DNA of 64,000 nt from Billgrantia sulfidoxydans (GTDB taxonomy: Bacteria; Pseudomonadota; Gammaproteobacteria; Pseudomonadales; Halomonadaceae). Each line of letters starts with the position of its first letter. Position 1 is the first letter of the stretch. The stretch spans positions 3,348,001 to 3,412,000 of the forward strand of contig NZ_CP053381.1 in assembly GCF_017868775.1 (NCBI RefSeq). Reading direction: 5' to 3'. The notes beneath the pieces were generated by a model. The model saw only the letters and a program-made list of their open reading frames with translations, was not told the origin of the DNA and ran no database searches. Positions 1-9,808 of the stretch are shown here, piece by piece. Position numbers and translations under genes: made by a program.

Positions 1-378
1 ATTCAGGGCGAGCTCGAGGTCCTCGGCGATGTGGCTGCACATGGCGGCGACGTGGGGCGCCAGCTTCGGCGCCTGGGCGATCACCGTGGCATCGACGTTA
101 CCGACCCGGTAGCCGGCCTCGCGCACCAGCGCCAGCACGTGGCGCAGCAGGGCGCGGCTGTCGGCACCGGCCCAGGCGGCGTCGGTATCGGGAAAGTGGC
201 GGCCGATGTCGCCCAGCGCACAGGCGCCGAGCAGTGCATCGCTGATGGCGTGCAGCAGGACGTCACCGTCGGAGTGCGCAACGAAGCCGTGGTCGAAGGG
301 AATGGCGACGCCACCGATCATGAGGTGGTCGCCGGCACCGAAGCGGTGGACATCGAAGCCGTGGCCGATGCGCAGCAT
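1..378 (-). CDS. ispF: 2-C-methyl-D-erythritol 2,4-cyclodiphosphate synthase, 3' end cut by window edge
   Basis: Cytosolic MEP-pathway enzyme that cyclises CDP-methylerythritol 2-phosphate, on the route to isoprenoid precursors. The 126 residues visible here (families are usually about 160) start with the family signature: Asp9 and His11 in a GFDVH motif and His43 after HSDGD (residues 35-39), which are the metal ligands known in IspF. The reading frame is open to base 1, so the C-terminus lies outside the window. The start codon sits directly after the ispD stop, so the two are translationally coupled. The ispD-ispF adjacency is classical. The identification is firm; only the 3' end is unseen. 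Confidence 0.95.
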   Translation of the reverse strand, partial: MLRIGHGFDVHRFGAGDHLMIGGVAIPFDHGFVAHSDGDVLLHAISDALLGACALGDIGRHFPDTDAAWAGADSRALLRHVLALVREAGYRVGNVDATVIAQAPKLAPHVAAMCSHIAEDLELALN

Positions 379-1116
379 TCAGGGGGTCTCCTCGTGCAGG
401 TGCCCGGGGCTCGACGGGGGCTCATCCCGCTGGGCGGCCAGGATGTGGCCCGCCAGTGCCAAATCTTCCGGGTGGGTGATCTTGATGTTGTCGCGCCGGC
501 CGGGCACCAGCAGCGGCGCAAGGCCCAGCGCCTCCACCGCCGACGCCTCGTCGGTGATGTCGCCTCCGCGCACTCGCGCCTCGCCCAGTGCGCGTCGCAG
601 CAGGCCGTAGCGAAAGCCCTGCGGTGTCTGGGCCTGCCACAGCCCGTCGCGCGGCTCCGTGCTCGCCACGTGCCGCCGGCCGTCATCGCGCTTCATGGTA
701 TCGGCCACGGGCGTCGCCAGCAGCCCACCCACCGGGTTCCGCTTCAAGGCCGCGTAAAACCGCACCAGGTCGTCGACCCGCACACAGGGGCGCGCCACGT
801 CGTGGACCAGCACCCAGTCGTCGGCATCCGCATCGTCGGCGATGGCCTCCAGCGCCCGCCGCACCGAATCGGCGCGTTCGCTGCCCCCCTCGCTGCGCCG
901 CCATTGGCCGAAGGGCACCCAGGCCGGATCGAAGTGGGCGTCGTCGGCATCGAGGCACAGGCACAGCCGGGCCGCGGGAAAGGCCTGGTGCAGCCGCGCC
1001 AGGGTATGCGCCAGCACCGGCTGCCCTTCCAGCGCCAGGTACTGCTTGGGCAGCGCGCCCCCCATGCGCCGCCCGCGCCCCGCTGCCGGCACCACCAGCC
1101 ACAGACGCTCACTCAT
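379..1116 (-). CDS. ispD: 2-C-methyl-D-erythritol 4-phosphate cytidylyltransferase
   Basis: Transfers CMP from CTP to methylerythritol 4-phosphate, the third step of the MEP pathway. The 245 residues form a single nucleotidyltransferase domain. The CTP-binding N-terminus AAGRGRRMG is at 11-19, with Lys24-Gln25 (PKQY) following. RADSV at 81-85, VHDVARP at 104-110 and TPQGF at 164-168 are the usual conserved blocks. Its first 8 bases overlap the end of ftsB, and ispF begins immediately after its stop, giving an ftsB-ispD-ispF unit as in Escherichia coli. Eno, often found upstream of ftsB, is not present here. Confidence 0.96.
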   Translation of the reverse strand: MSERLWLVVPAAGRGRRMGGALPKQYLALEGQPVLAHTLARLHQAFPAARLCLCLDADDAHFDPAWVPFGQWRRSEGGSERADSVRRALEAIADDADADDWVLVHDVARPCVRVDDLVRFYAALKRNPVGGLLATPVADTMKRDDGRRHVASTEPRDGLWQAQTPQGFRYGLLRRALGEARVRGGDITDEASAVEALGLAPLLVPGRRDNIKITHPEDLALAGHILAAQRDEPPSSPGHLHEETP

Positions 1117-1444
1117 TCATGCCCCCTCGTCCACCAGCCGTACCGGCCTGCTCCCGGCCAGCCTCGGACACCACGCCGGGCACCCAGTAGAACTGCTCGT
1201 CGGTGCGCACCATGCCGATGTCGCTGCGCGCGCGCTCCTCGATGGCATCGAGCCCCGTCTTGAGATCCACCACCTCGGCGGCCAGCCGCGCGTTGCGGTC
1301 GCGCAGCGGCTTGTTGGCCGCATCGAGCACGGCCACACGCTCGCGTATCTCATGCAGCTCGCGAATGCCGCCGTCGCCGAGCCACAGGCGATACTGCAGC
1401 AGCGCCAGCAGCAGGAGCAGGGCGATGGCAAGCCACTTGAGCAT
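1109..1444 (-). CDS. ftsB: Cell division protein FtsB
   Basis: Small bitopic divisome protein that works with FtsL and FtsQ at the septum. The 111-residue product has a short cytoplasmic start, one hydrophobic helix at about 3-17, then a heptad-rich region at about 25-70 expected to form the periplasmic coiled coil. A QFYWVPG-type motif follows near residue 85, where FtsB proteins often carry a similar stretch. The C-terminal 20 residues are Gly- and Ala-rich and poorly conserved. It overlaps ispD by 8 bp and is the first gene of the ispDF transcript. Identification rests on size, topology and position. Confidence 0.92.
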   Translation of the reverse strand: MLKWLAIALLLLLALLQYRLWLGDGGIRELHEIRERVAVLDAANKPLRDRNARLAAEVVDLKTGLDAIEERARSDIGMVRTDEQFYWVPGVVSEAGREQAGTAGGRGGMNE

Positions 1445-1518
1445 CGGCTGATGTCCTCATGATTCTGAATGGCCGGCATTATGCCATCATCGCCTGCCCG
1501 GCTCACGCCCTGAACGCC

Positions 1519-2652
1519 TCACCTGCGGAAGGGCAAAGCTCGCCCGGCGGCCCGGCAGTAGGCGTCGACGTGACGGCGCTCCTCGTCGCAGAAGCCGGCC
1601 AGGGCGTCGCGCAGTCTCGGGTCGGCGATGTGGTGCAGCGAGCGCAGCCGCCTCGGGGCGAAGCCGCGGGTGAGCTTGTGCTCGCCCTGGGTCCCGGGGT
1701 CGAAGCAGGTGAGGCCATGGGCCAGGCAGTGCTCGATGCCCTGGTAGTAGCACGCCTCGAAGTGCAGGCAGTCGGCCAGCACCTCGCTGCCCCAGTAGCG
1801 CCCGTAGAGCGTGCGACGTCCCTGCAGGCAGAGCGCGGCGGCCACCGGCTGGTCATCCAGGCGCGCCTGGATCAGCACCAGGCTTTCGGGCATGGTGCGA
1901 CGCAGGCGGCGGAAGAAGTCGAGATTGAGGTAGCCATGGCGGCCGCGCTCGAGGTAGGTGATCTCGTAGCAGCGAAAGAAGTGCTCCAGGTCGCGTACGC
2001 CGATCGCCTCTCCGGCCAGACGATGCAGGCGCAGACCCTGTTCGGCCACCCGGCGGCGCTCGCGACGAATCGTCTTGCGCCGCTTTGCCGTGAGGGCCTC
2101 GAGGAAACCCTCGAAATCACCGTAGCCGCGGTCCTGCCACTGAAACTGCACGCCGTGACGGACCAGCAGACCGGGACGCGCGGCGAGCCAGCCCTCGACC
2201 TCGGCGTCCGTGGCGAACAGCAGGTGCCAGCCCGACAGCGCATCTCCCTCCCAGGCCTCGGCCAGCACCCGTCGCGCCGCCAGCGGATCGACGCCCTCCG
2301 CCAGGGCCAGCCGCTGGCCCGGCACCGGAGAGAACGGGATCGCCGTGAGCCCCTTGGGGTAGTAGCGCCCGCCGGCGCTTTCCCAGGCATCGGCCCAGGC
2401 CCAGTCGAACACGTATTCGCCGTAGGAGTGGAACTTGTGGTAGTGGGGCATGACGCCGACCAGGGTCTCGCCGCGCCACAGGGTCAGGTGGCTCGGCAGC
2501 CAGCCGGTCGACCGGCCCACCGCCCCGCTCGCCTCCAGCGCGTGGAGGAACTCATGGCGCAGGAAAGGATGATCCTCGTCGATCAGCGCATTCCATGGCG
2601 CCGCCGCCACCGCCTCGATGGCGGGCAGCCGCTTGAGAATCAGCTCGGACAT
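1519..2652 (-). CDS. COG3146-type GNAT-fold N-acyltransferase
   Basis: A 377-residue protein of the predicted N-acyltransferase family (COG3146, formerly DUF482), which has a FemAB/GNAT-like fold. I know of no established substrate. Recognisable family blocks are the N-terminal HPFLRHEFL stretch, a HYHKFHSYGEYVFDW region, YYPKGLTAIPFSPV in the middle, and a C-terminal GEHKLTRGF motif followed by RSLHHIADPRL. The frame could extend upstream to 2793, but the extra 47 residues have no family character and run into the edd promoter region, so I chose the ATG at 2652. It is divergent from edd and separated by 74 bp from ftsB. Confidence 0.82.
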   Translation of the reverse strand: MSELILKRLPAIEAVAAAPWNALIDEDHPFLRHEFLHALEASGAVGRSTGWLPSHLTLWRGETLVGVMPHYHKFHSYGEYVFDWAWADAWESAGGRYYPKGLTAIPFSPVPGQRLALAEGVDPLAARRVLAEAWEGDALSGWHLLFATDAEVEGWLAARPGLLVRHGVQFQWQDRGYGDFEGFLEALTAKRRKTIRRERRRVAEQGLRLHRLAGEAIGVRDLEHFFRCYEITYLERGRHGYLNLDFFRRLRRTMPESLVLIQARLDDQPVAAALCLQGRRTLYGRYWGSEVLADCLHFEACYYQGIEHCLAHGLTCFDPGTQGEHKLTRGFAPRRLRSLHHIADPRLRDALAGFCDEERRHVDAYCRAAGRALPFRR

Positions 2653-2746
2653 GGCATTCCCGTGAGGCAGGTAACCGAAGCGCCGGCTGACAACTGGCCG
2701 ACGGCCGCCTACATTGTGCCCAGACCCACCAACGCTTTTCCATCGC

Positions 2747-2761
2747 CGTAATAAAACTACA
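2747..2761 (+). promoter_or_regulatory. Probable HexR operator upstream of edd
   Basis: The 15 bases match the published gammaproteobacterial HexR pattern TGTARTWWWAYTACA at 14 positions; only the first base differs. The site lies about 90 bp before the edd start, and hexR itself is encoded at 18655. HexR repressors are released by 2-keto-3-deoxy-6-phosphogluconate, the product of Edd. The match is seen directly; binding is inferred. Confidence 0.65.
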
Positions 2762-2807
2762 TACTTTCGACGAGGCGCCTTCAAATTTGCCATGCGATGG
2801 GAGACAA

Positions 2808-2822
2808 TTGTGTAAATTTACA
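2808..2822 (+). promoter_or_regulatory. Second palindromic element in the edd promoter
   Basis: TGTAAATTTACA at 2811-2822 is a perfect 12-bp palindrome 29 bp before the edd start. The 11-base string TTGTGTAAATT at its left (2808-2818) recurs just upstream of zwf on the coding strand (18477-18487). It may be a second HexR half-spaced site or the operator of another regulator of both operons. Confidence 0.5.
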
Positions 2823-2851
2823 TTCATCGCCCAACGACGCGAGGTGCTCTC

Positions 2852-4734
<1,883 letters not shown>

Positions 4735-4738
<4 letters not shown>

Positions 4739-5703
4739 CCCGACCGGCCCTGATCGGCGATATCGGCGGCACCAATGCCCGCTTCGCCCTGGTCACTCCC
4801 GGCGAGTTCACGCCCCACGACATCCTCGCGCTGCCCTGCGCCGACTACCCCGGCCTGGTCGAAGCCGTGCGCGACTACCTGGCCCGGGTCGGGCTGGTTG
4901 CCGAGGCGGCGCCGCGGGAAGCCTGCCTGGCCTTCGCCTGTCCCATCGGCGACGATCGGGTGCGCATGACCAACAATCACTGGTCGTTCTCGCGCCGCGA
5001 GGCGCAGACGGCGCTCGGCCTCGAGCGGCTCAAGGTGATCAACGACTTCACCGCCCAGGCCCTGGGTGTTCCCCACCTCGCCGCCGACGAGCTGGTCGAG
5101 ATCCACCCGGGCGTGGCGCGCGACCACGCCACCTGCCTGGTCATCGGCCCGGGCACCGGGCTCGGCGTGGGCGGCATCTTCCCGGGCCGTCGCGCCTGGA
5201 TCCCGCTGCCCACCGAGGGTGGCCACGTCACCTTCGCTCCTACCGACGAGCGTGAGCAGAACCTGCTGCGCCACTTCCGCAACCGCTACGGCCGGGTCTC
5301 GGTGGAGCGCATCCTGTGCGGCCAGGGGCTGCTCGATCTCTACCTGGCACACTGCTCGTTGAAGGGTGCCAACCCCAGCTGCCAGACCCCGGCCGAGGTC
5401 ACCGCCGCCGCCGCGGGCGGCGACGGCATCGCCCGTGATACGCTGCTGCGGTTTCTCAAGATCCTCGGCGATGTCTGCGGCGACGCCGCGCTGACCATGG
5501 GGGCACGCGGCGGGGTCTACCTGTGCGGCGGCATCCTGCCACGGCTGCTGGAGTGGCTGCCCCGGAGCCGCTTCGTCGAGGCCTTCACCGACAAGGGCCG
5601 CATGAGCGACTACACCCGCGCCATCCCGGTTCGTGTGGTCACCGCTCCCTGGCCGGGTCTGCTGGGCGCCGCCGAGGCCCTGCGCAACGAAGAAGTGGAA
5701 TGA
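4735..5703 (+). CDS. glk: Glucokinase
   Basis: ATP-dependent phosphorylation of glucose to glucose 6-phosphate in the cytosol. The 322-residue product belongs to the bacterial Glk family (ROK-like actin fold). The phosphate-binding segment [11 protein letters not shown] is at 8-18, [11 protein letters not shown] at about 103-113, the [10 protein letters not shown] phosphate loop at about 139-148, and LPTEGGH at about 159-165. The ATG at 4735 overlaps the edd stop, with AGGAGG just upstream. Together with edd and the downstream mutarotase it feeds glucose into the Entner-Doudoroff pathway. Confidence 0.95.
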
Positions 5704-5730
5704 CGAAGTGAAGCAAGGAGAGGAGTACGC

Positions 5731-6705
5731 ATGATTCCGCCAAGCCTGCGAGCCCTGCTCGACGACACCGACGGCCAGCGTGAGTGCGAGTGGGCCGATC
5801 GCCGCGTGTGGCTGGCCCGTGAAGCCTGGGGCGAACTGGCCGTCTGCTTGCAGGGCGCCCAGGTGCTTCATTTTCTACCGGCGTCCGACGCCACGCCAGC
5901 TGAAGGCTCGCTACCTTACGCGTCCACCCCCGTGCGAGCTGGCGCGCCCGTGGCCATGGGCGAGGGGGAAGAAGCATTGGTGCCCGGCGGCTGGCTGTGG
6001 GTCACGCCTACGCCCCAGGCGCTGCCCGGCGCCATTCGCGGCGGTATTCCGCTGTGCTGGCCCTGGTTCGCCGACGAACGCGGCGCCGACGAGAGCCCCG
6101 ATCGCTCCGGCCCCATGCACGGCCCGGCGCGCAAGGCACAGTGGCGCCTGGAAGCGGCCGACGAGCACGAGGGCGGCGTCGAGCTGCATCTCTCCCCCAC
6201 CGAGCGCCTGCACAGCCAACTGGTGCCGCGCGCGGTGATCCAGGCCAATGCCCGGCGCCTGCACGTGGAGCTGATCACCGAGCACGTCGGCGAGACCCCG
6301 GTCAAGCTCAGCGGCGCCCTGCACAGCTACCTGGCCGTGGCCGACAGCTTCGCCTGCCGCGTCGAAGGGCTGGCCGGCGCCCGCTATCTGGACAAGCTGG
6401 CCGGCTTCGCCGAACGCGAGCAGCAGGGCGAACTCGCCGTGCGCGGCGGCCTCGATCGTATCTACCACAGCAACGCCGAGGCGGTGCTCGACGACGGCGA
6501 CCGCCGCCTGCGCATCGCCCGCCAGGGCAGCGACTCGGTGGTGGTGTGGCACCCGGGCGAGACGCCGCCCGACGACACGCCGGTCGTGGCCGCACGCCAC
6601 TTCCTCTGCGTGGAATCGGCCAATACCCGCCTCGACCCGGTGTGGCTGGTACCCGGCGCCCAACACCTGCTGGGCACGACCCTGACGTGCGAGGCAGGCT
6701 CGTGA
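5731..6705 (+). CDS. D-hexose-6-phosphate mutarotase (YeaD type)
   Basis: Aldose-1-epimerase-fold enzyme expected to interconvert alpha and beta glucose 6-phosphate, giving the beta anomer used by glucose-6-phosphate dehydrogenase. The 324 residues carry family blocks: an N-terminal QGAQVLHFLP stretch, GGIPLCWPWF, a HGPARKAQW region, HSYLAVAD with the expected catalytic His, and FLCVESAN near the C-terminus. It follows glk by 27 bp with AAGGAGAGGAG as ribosome binding site, and its stop overlaps the next start. The operon position supports glucose 6-phosphate as substrate, though this is inferred. Confidence 0.88.
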   Translation: MIPPSLRALLDDTDGQRECEWADRRVWLAREAWGELAVCLQGAQVLHFLPASDATPAEGSLPYASTPVRAGAPVAMGEGEEALVPGGWLWVTPTPQALPGAIRGGIPLCWPWFADERGADESPDRSGPMHGPARKAQWRLEAADEHEGGVELHLSPTERLHSQLVPRAVIQANARRLHVELITEHVGETPVKLSGALHSYLAVADSFACRVEGLAGARYLDKLAGFAEREQQGELAVRGGLDRIYHSNAEAVLDDGDRRLRIARQGSDSVVVWHPGETPPDDTPVVAARHFLCVESANTRLDPVWLVPGAQHLLGTTLTCEAGS

Positions 6706-7580
6706 AGCACGCGGCCGGATCGCTGGAGACGCCTTTCCTGCTGGGAATGATGCGCCTGCACGAGGTGGCCGACCTGCATGCGCCGGCGCGCCTGGCAGCC
6801 TGGATCGAAGCCCGCCTCGACGAAGGGCTCGACTGGTTCGACCACGCCGACATCTACGGCGATACCCAGGGCGAGGCCCTGTTCGGCGCAGCCCTGCGCA
6901 CACGCCCCGGGCTCGCCGCACGAGTGCGGGTCGTGACCAAGGCCAGCATCGTCACACCCGGGCGCGACGCCTCATCGTTTCGCGTCAAGCACTACGACAG
7001 TTCGCCGGCCTACCTCGCCCGCAGCATCGAGGCTTCGCTGGCCCGCCTGGGCGTGGAGCGCCTCGACCACTTCCTGCTCCATCGACCCAGCCCGCTGATG
7101 GATGCCGAGGCCACGGGCCGCGCGCTGGACGACGCCATCGACGCGGGCAAGATCGCCGCCGCCGGGGTCTCCAACTTCCTGCCCACCCAGTGGCGACGCC
7201 TGCAGGCCGTCATGCATCATCGCCTCTCGGTCCATCAACTGCAGCTCTCGCTCGATCATGCCCTGCCGCTGTTCGACGGCAGCTATGATGCATTGATCGA
7301 CGATGGCCTGGTACCGCTCGCCTGGTCGCCGCTGGGCGGCGGCCGGGTCTGCGAAGGGCCGGCCGGCCCGCTGCTTGCACGGCTCGCCGAGGAGCGCGGC
7401 GTCTCTCCTGCCGGCCTTGCCCTGGCCTGGCTGCGCGCCCTGCCCGGCCAGCCGCGCCCGGTGATCGGTAGCCTGCGCGCCGAGCGCATCGCCAGGCTGC
7501 AGGCGGACGCCGGGCTCGAGCTCGATCGCCCGGCCTGGTACGCCCTGCTCGAGGCGGCACGCGGACACGAGGTGGCCTGA
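6702..7580 (+). CDS. Aldo/keto reductase, YdhF-like
   Basis: NADPH-dependent oxidoreductase of the aldo/keto reductase superfamily, 292 residues. The catalytic tetrad is visible: Asp47 and Tyr52 in FDHADIYGD, Lys80 in VVTKA and His127 in LLHRP. The C-terminal NADP-binding region has GSLRAERI near residue 263. The GTG start at 6702 overlaps the mutarotase stop (GTGA), so it is translationally coupled. Its place inside a glucose/Entner-Doudoroff operon suggests a sugar or sugar-derived aldehyde as substrate, but nothing in the sequence fixes that. Confidence 0.85.
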   Translation: MKHAAGSLETPFLLGMMRLHEVADLHAPARLAAWIEARLDEGLDWFDHADIYGDTQGEALFGAALRTRPGLAARVRVVTKASIVTPGRDASSFRVKHYDSSPAYLARSIEASLARLGVERLDHFLLHRPSPLMDAEATGRALDDAIDAGKIAAAGVSNFLPTQWRRLQAVMHHRLSVHQLQLSLDHALPLFDGSYDALIDDGLVPLAWSPLGGGRVCEGPAGPLLARLAEERGVSPAGLALAWLRALPGQPRPVIGSLRAERIARLQADAGLELDRPAWYALLEAARGHEVA

Positions 7581-7622
7581 GCGCACGCCGACCCACGACA
7601 ACGACAGTTCGAGAGGACACAG

Positions 7623-8597
7623 ATGACGCCCGTGATCGCCTTCGGCGAAGCTCTCGTCGACATGCTCTCCAGCCGCCTCGGCGAGGCGGACGGCGATGCC
7701 CCCGAAACCTTCACCCCCTACGCCGGCGGCGCGCCGGCCAACGTCGCCGTGGCCTGCGCCAGGCTGGGCGTGCCCAGCCGCTTCCTCGGCATGCTCGGCG
7801 CTGACCACTTCGGCGACTTCCTCGTCGCCGAACTTGCCTCTCACGGCGTCGACCTCTCCGGCGCCGTGCGCACCCGCAAGGCGCGCACGGCGCTGGCCTT
7901 CGTCTCCCGCGATGCCAGCGGCGAGCGCACCTTCGACTTCTACCGCCCGCCCGCCGCCGACCTGCTCTACCGCCTGGAACACCTGCCGGCCGGCGTGTTC
8001 GCCGACCCCGCCATCCTGCACTTGTGCAGCAACAGCCTGACCGAGCCGGAAATCGCCGACACGACCCTGGCCATGGCCGACATGGCCGGCCGCGCCGGCT
8101 GCCTGGTCAGCGTCGATGCCAACCTGCGCCACAACCTGTGGGCCGGCGGCAGCGCCGACATCGCCCTGGTCACCCAGCTCATCGACCGTGCCGCCCTGGT
8201 CAAGCTCTCGACCGACGAACTCGACTACCTGCGCGCCGATCACCCGGCCGACGCCTGGCTGGCCGAGCGGTTGGCCGCCGGCGTCAGGCTGGTGGTGATC
8301 ACCGACGGTCCCCGCGAGGTACGCGCCCTGGGCGTGGGCAGGGAACTGCGGCATAGGCCGCCGCGGGTCGAGGCGGTGGACACTACCGCCGGCGGCGACG
8401 CCTTCATCGGCGGGCTGCTCGCCGAGCTGGCCGGCCACTGCGAAGAGAAGGGCATCGACGGCGGCTGGCACCAAGACGACGTTTTCCTGCGTCGTGCACT
8501 GAGCACCGCCGCCAACTGCGGCGCCCATGCGGTGACCCGGCCCGGCGCCTATGCCGCCCTGCCCGACCGTGACGACCTGGCCAGGCTGCGCGGCTAG
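7623..8597 (+). CDS. PfkB-family fructokinase
   Basis: Phosphorylates a ketohexose, most likely fructose to fructose 6-phosphate. The 324-residue ribokinase-fold protein has the PfkB first signature with YAGGAPANVAVACARLG at about 33-49 and the second signature DTTAGGDAF with catalytic Asp259. The N-terminal FGEALVDML segment and the DANLRHNLW block resemble ScrK-type fructokinases more than ribokinase or KDG kinase. It is the last gene of the hexose operon, 42 bp after the aldo/keto reductase, and converges on cra with 4 bp between the stops. The exact sugar is inferred; KDG kinase is the main alternative. Confidence 0.82.
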   Translation: MTPVIAFGEALVDMLSSRLGEADGDAPETFTPYAGGAPANVAVACARLGVPSRFLGMLGADHFGDFLVAELASHGVDLSGAVRTRKARTALAFVSRDASGERTFDFYRPPAADLLYRLEHLPAGVFADPAILHLCSNSLTEPEIADTTLAMADMAGRAGCLVSVDANLRHNLWAGGSADIALVTQLIDRAALVKLSTDELDYLRADHPADAWLAERLAAGVRLVVITDGPREVRALGVGRELRHRPPRVEAVDTTAGGDAFIGGLLAELAGHCEEKGIDGGWHQDDVFLRRALSTAANCGAHAVTRPGAYAALPDRDDLARLRG

Positions 8598-8601
8598 CGA
8601 G

Positions 8602-9600
8602 TCATGAGGCGAACCTGACCGGCAGCCTGCGACGCAGCGTGCGCGGCACGACCTGCTGACCCACCCGGTAGTCGCCCTGCGAAGCCGCCAGGGCGCAGGT
8701 CAGCACCATCGCCGCCATGCGGTCGTGGTCCTGCACCGCCGAGTTGACCGGCAGCGGCAGGAAGTCGAGCAGGCGGCTGTCGCCGAAGGTGGCCAGGCGC
8801 AGCGCCTGCGGCAGGCCACCCTCCTCGAGCAGCACGTCGAAGACCCCGTCGAGCAGCGTGTAGGACGCCGTGACGACGGCATCCGGCAGGCCGTCATGCT
8901 CGAGCAGCTCGCGCATCAGCCGGGCGCCGTCGGCACGATCGTAGCGCTCGGCGCCGAGGATCAGCGGCGTCGCGCCGTGCCCCGCCAGCGCCCGCTGGAA
9001 GCCGGCCCGTCGCTCACGGCTGATGGAGAGCGCCGGCACCGCATCGAGCCAGGCGATGCGCGTCACCGACTCGTCGAGCAGCGAGCGCGTCAACTGCTCG
9101 GCGGCTTCACGATCGTTGCTCACCACGCTGGCAAAACGTCCTGGATCGAAGCCACGGTCCACCGCCACCACCGGCAGGCCTCCCTGCAGCAATTCGCCAT
9201 AGAAGGGGTCGTCCATGGGCAGGCAACTGGCGGTGATCAGCACCTCGCAGCGCTGGGCACGCAGCGACAGCGCCAGGTCGCGCTCGGCGTCCGGCTGGTC
9301 GTCGGAGCCGACGATCAGCAACTGGTAGCCCTGCTCGCGGGCGCCACGCTCGAGGCGCTTGGCCAGGCGCGCATAGCTGACGTTCTCCAGATCGGGCACG
9401 ATCAGGCCCAGCGTGCGGCTCGAGCCACGCCGCAGTGCCGCGGCCTGGGCATCGACCCGATAGCGGTGCTCATGCACCACCGCCATGACCCTGTCCACGG
9501 TGTCCTGGCTGATGCGTCGCTCGGCGGCCTTGCCGTTGATGACGTAGCTGGCGGTGGTACGCGATACCCCGGCCAGCCTGGCGATTTCGGCGAGAGTCAT
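8602..9600 (-). CDS. cra: Catabolite repressor/activator Cra (FruR), LacI family
   Basis: DNA-binding regulator whose effector in this family is fructose 1-phosphate. The 332-residue protein opens with the LacI-type helix-turn-helix LAEIARLAGVSRTTASYVING (about residues 3-22), followed by the hinge and a periplasmic-binding-protein-like domain. The lengthy match to the FruR pattern (GKAAERRIS after the HTH, LIVPDLENVSYARLAK at about 67-82) supports the assignment. It is divergent from fruBKA, and two TGAATCG-type operators lie in the shared region. The gene probably represses the adjoining PTS operon. Confidence 0.9.
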   Translation of the reverse strand: MTLAEIARLAGVSRTTASYVINGKAAERRISQDTVDRVMAVVHEHRYRVDAQAAALRRGSSRTLGLIVPDLENVSYARLAKRLERGAREQGYQLLIVGSDDQPDAERDLALSLRAQRCEVLITASCLPMDDPFYGELLQGGLPVVAVDRGFDPGRFASVVSNDREAAEQLTRSLLDESVTRIAWLDAVPALSISRERRAGFQRALAGHGATPLILGAERYDRADGARLMRELLEHDGLPDAVVTASYTLLDGVFDVLLEEGGLPQALRLATFGDSRLLDFLPLPVNSAVQDHDRMAAMVLTCALAASQGDYRVGQQVVPRTLRRRLPVRFAS

Positions 9601-9693
9601 GGGTTTCCTCTGTGTCAGGGAGCGATTCTACGTCACGCCCGGGCCTTTCCGCCTCCTCCCAAAGTCTAAGTAAACGCGGCTTGCGAAACCAGA

Positions 9694-9705
9694 TGAATCG
9701 TTCCA
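9694..9705 (+). promoter_or_regulatory. Probable Cra operator 1 (cra-fruB intergenic)
   Basis: TGAATCGTTCCA resembles the Cra/FruR consensus TGAAWCGWTTCA, with the left half perfect. It is about 104 bp before the fruB start and 94 bp before the cra start, so it could serve both divergent promoters. Binding is inferred. Confidence 0.65.
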
Positions 9706-9722
9706 GCATGATTGATATGCAA

Positions 9723-9738
9723 GCTGACACGATTCAGC
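9723..9738 (+). promoter_or_regulatory. Probable Cra operator 2 (cra-fruB intergenic)
   Basis: GCTGACACGATTCAGC is an imperfect palindrome whose reverse strand reads TGAATCGTGTCA, the same half-site as operator 1 in opposite orientation. The centres are about 31 bp apart, roughly three helical turns, which suits cooperative binding or looping. Confidence 0.6.
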
Positions 9739-9808
9739 AAGAACGATCCGGACGATCCCGTTCGAGATGCGCCGGCTTGCCGCCTGAACGCGCCCAGGAG
9801 AATACACG

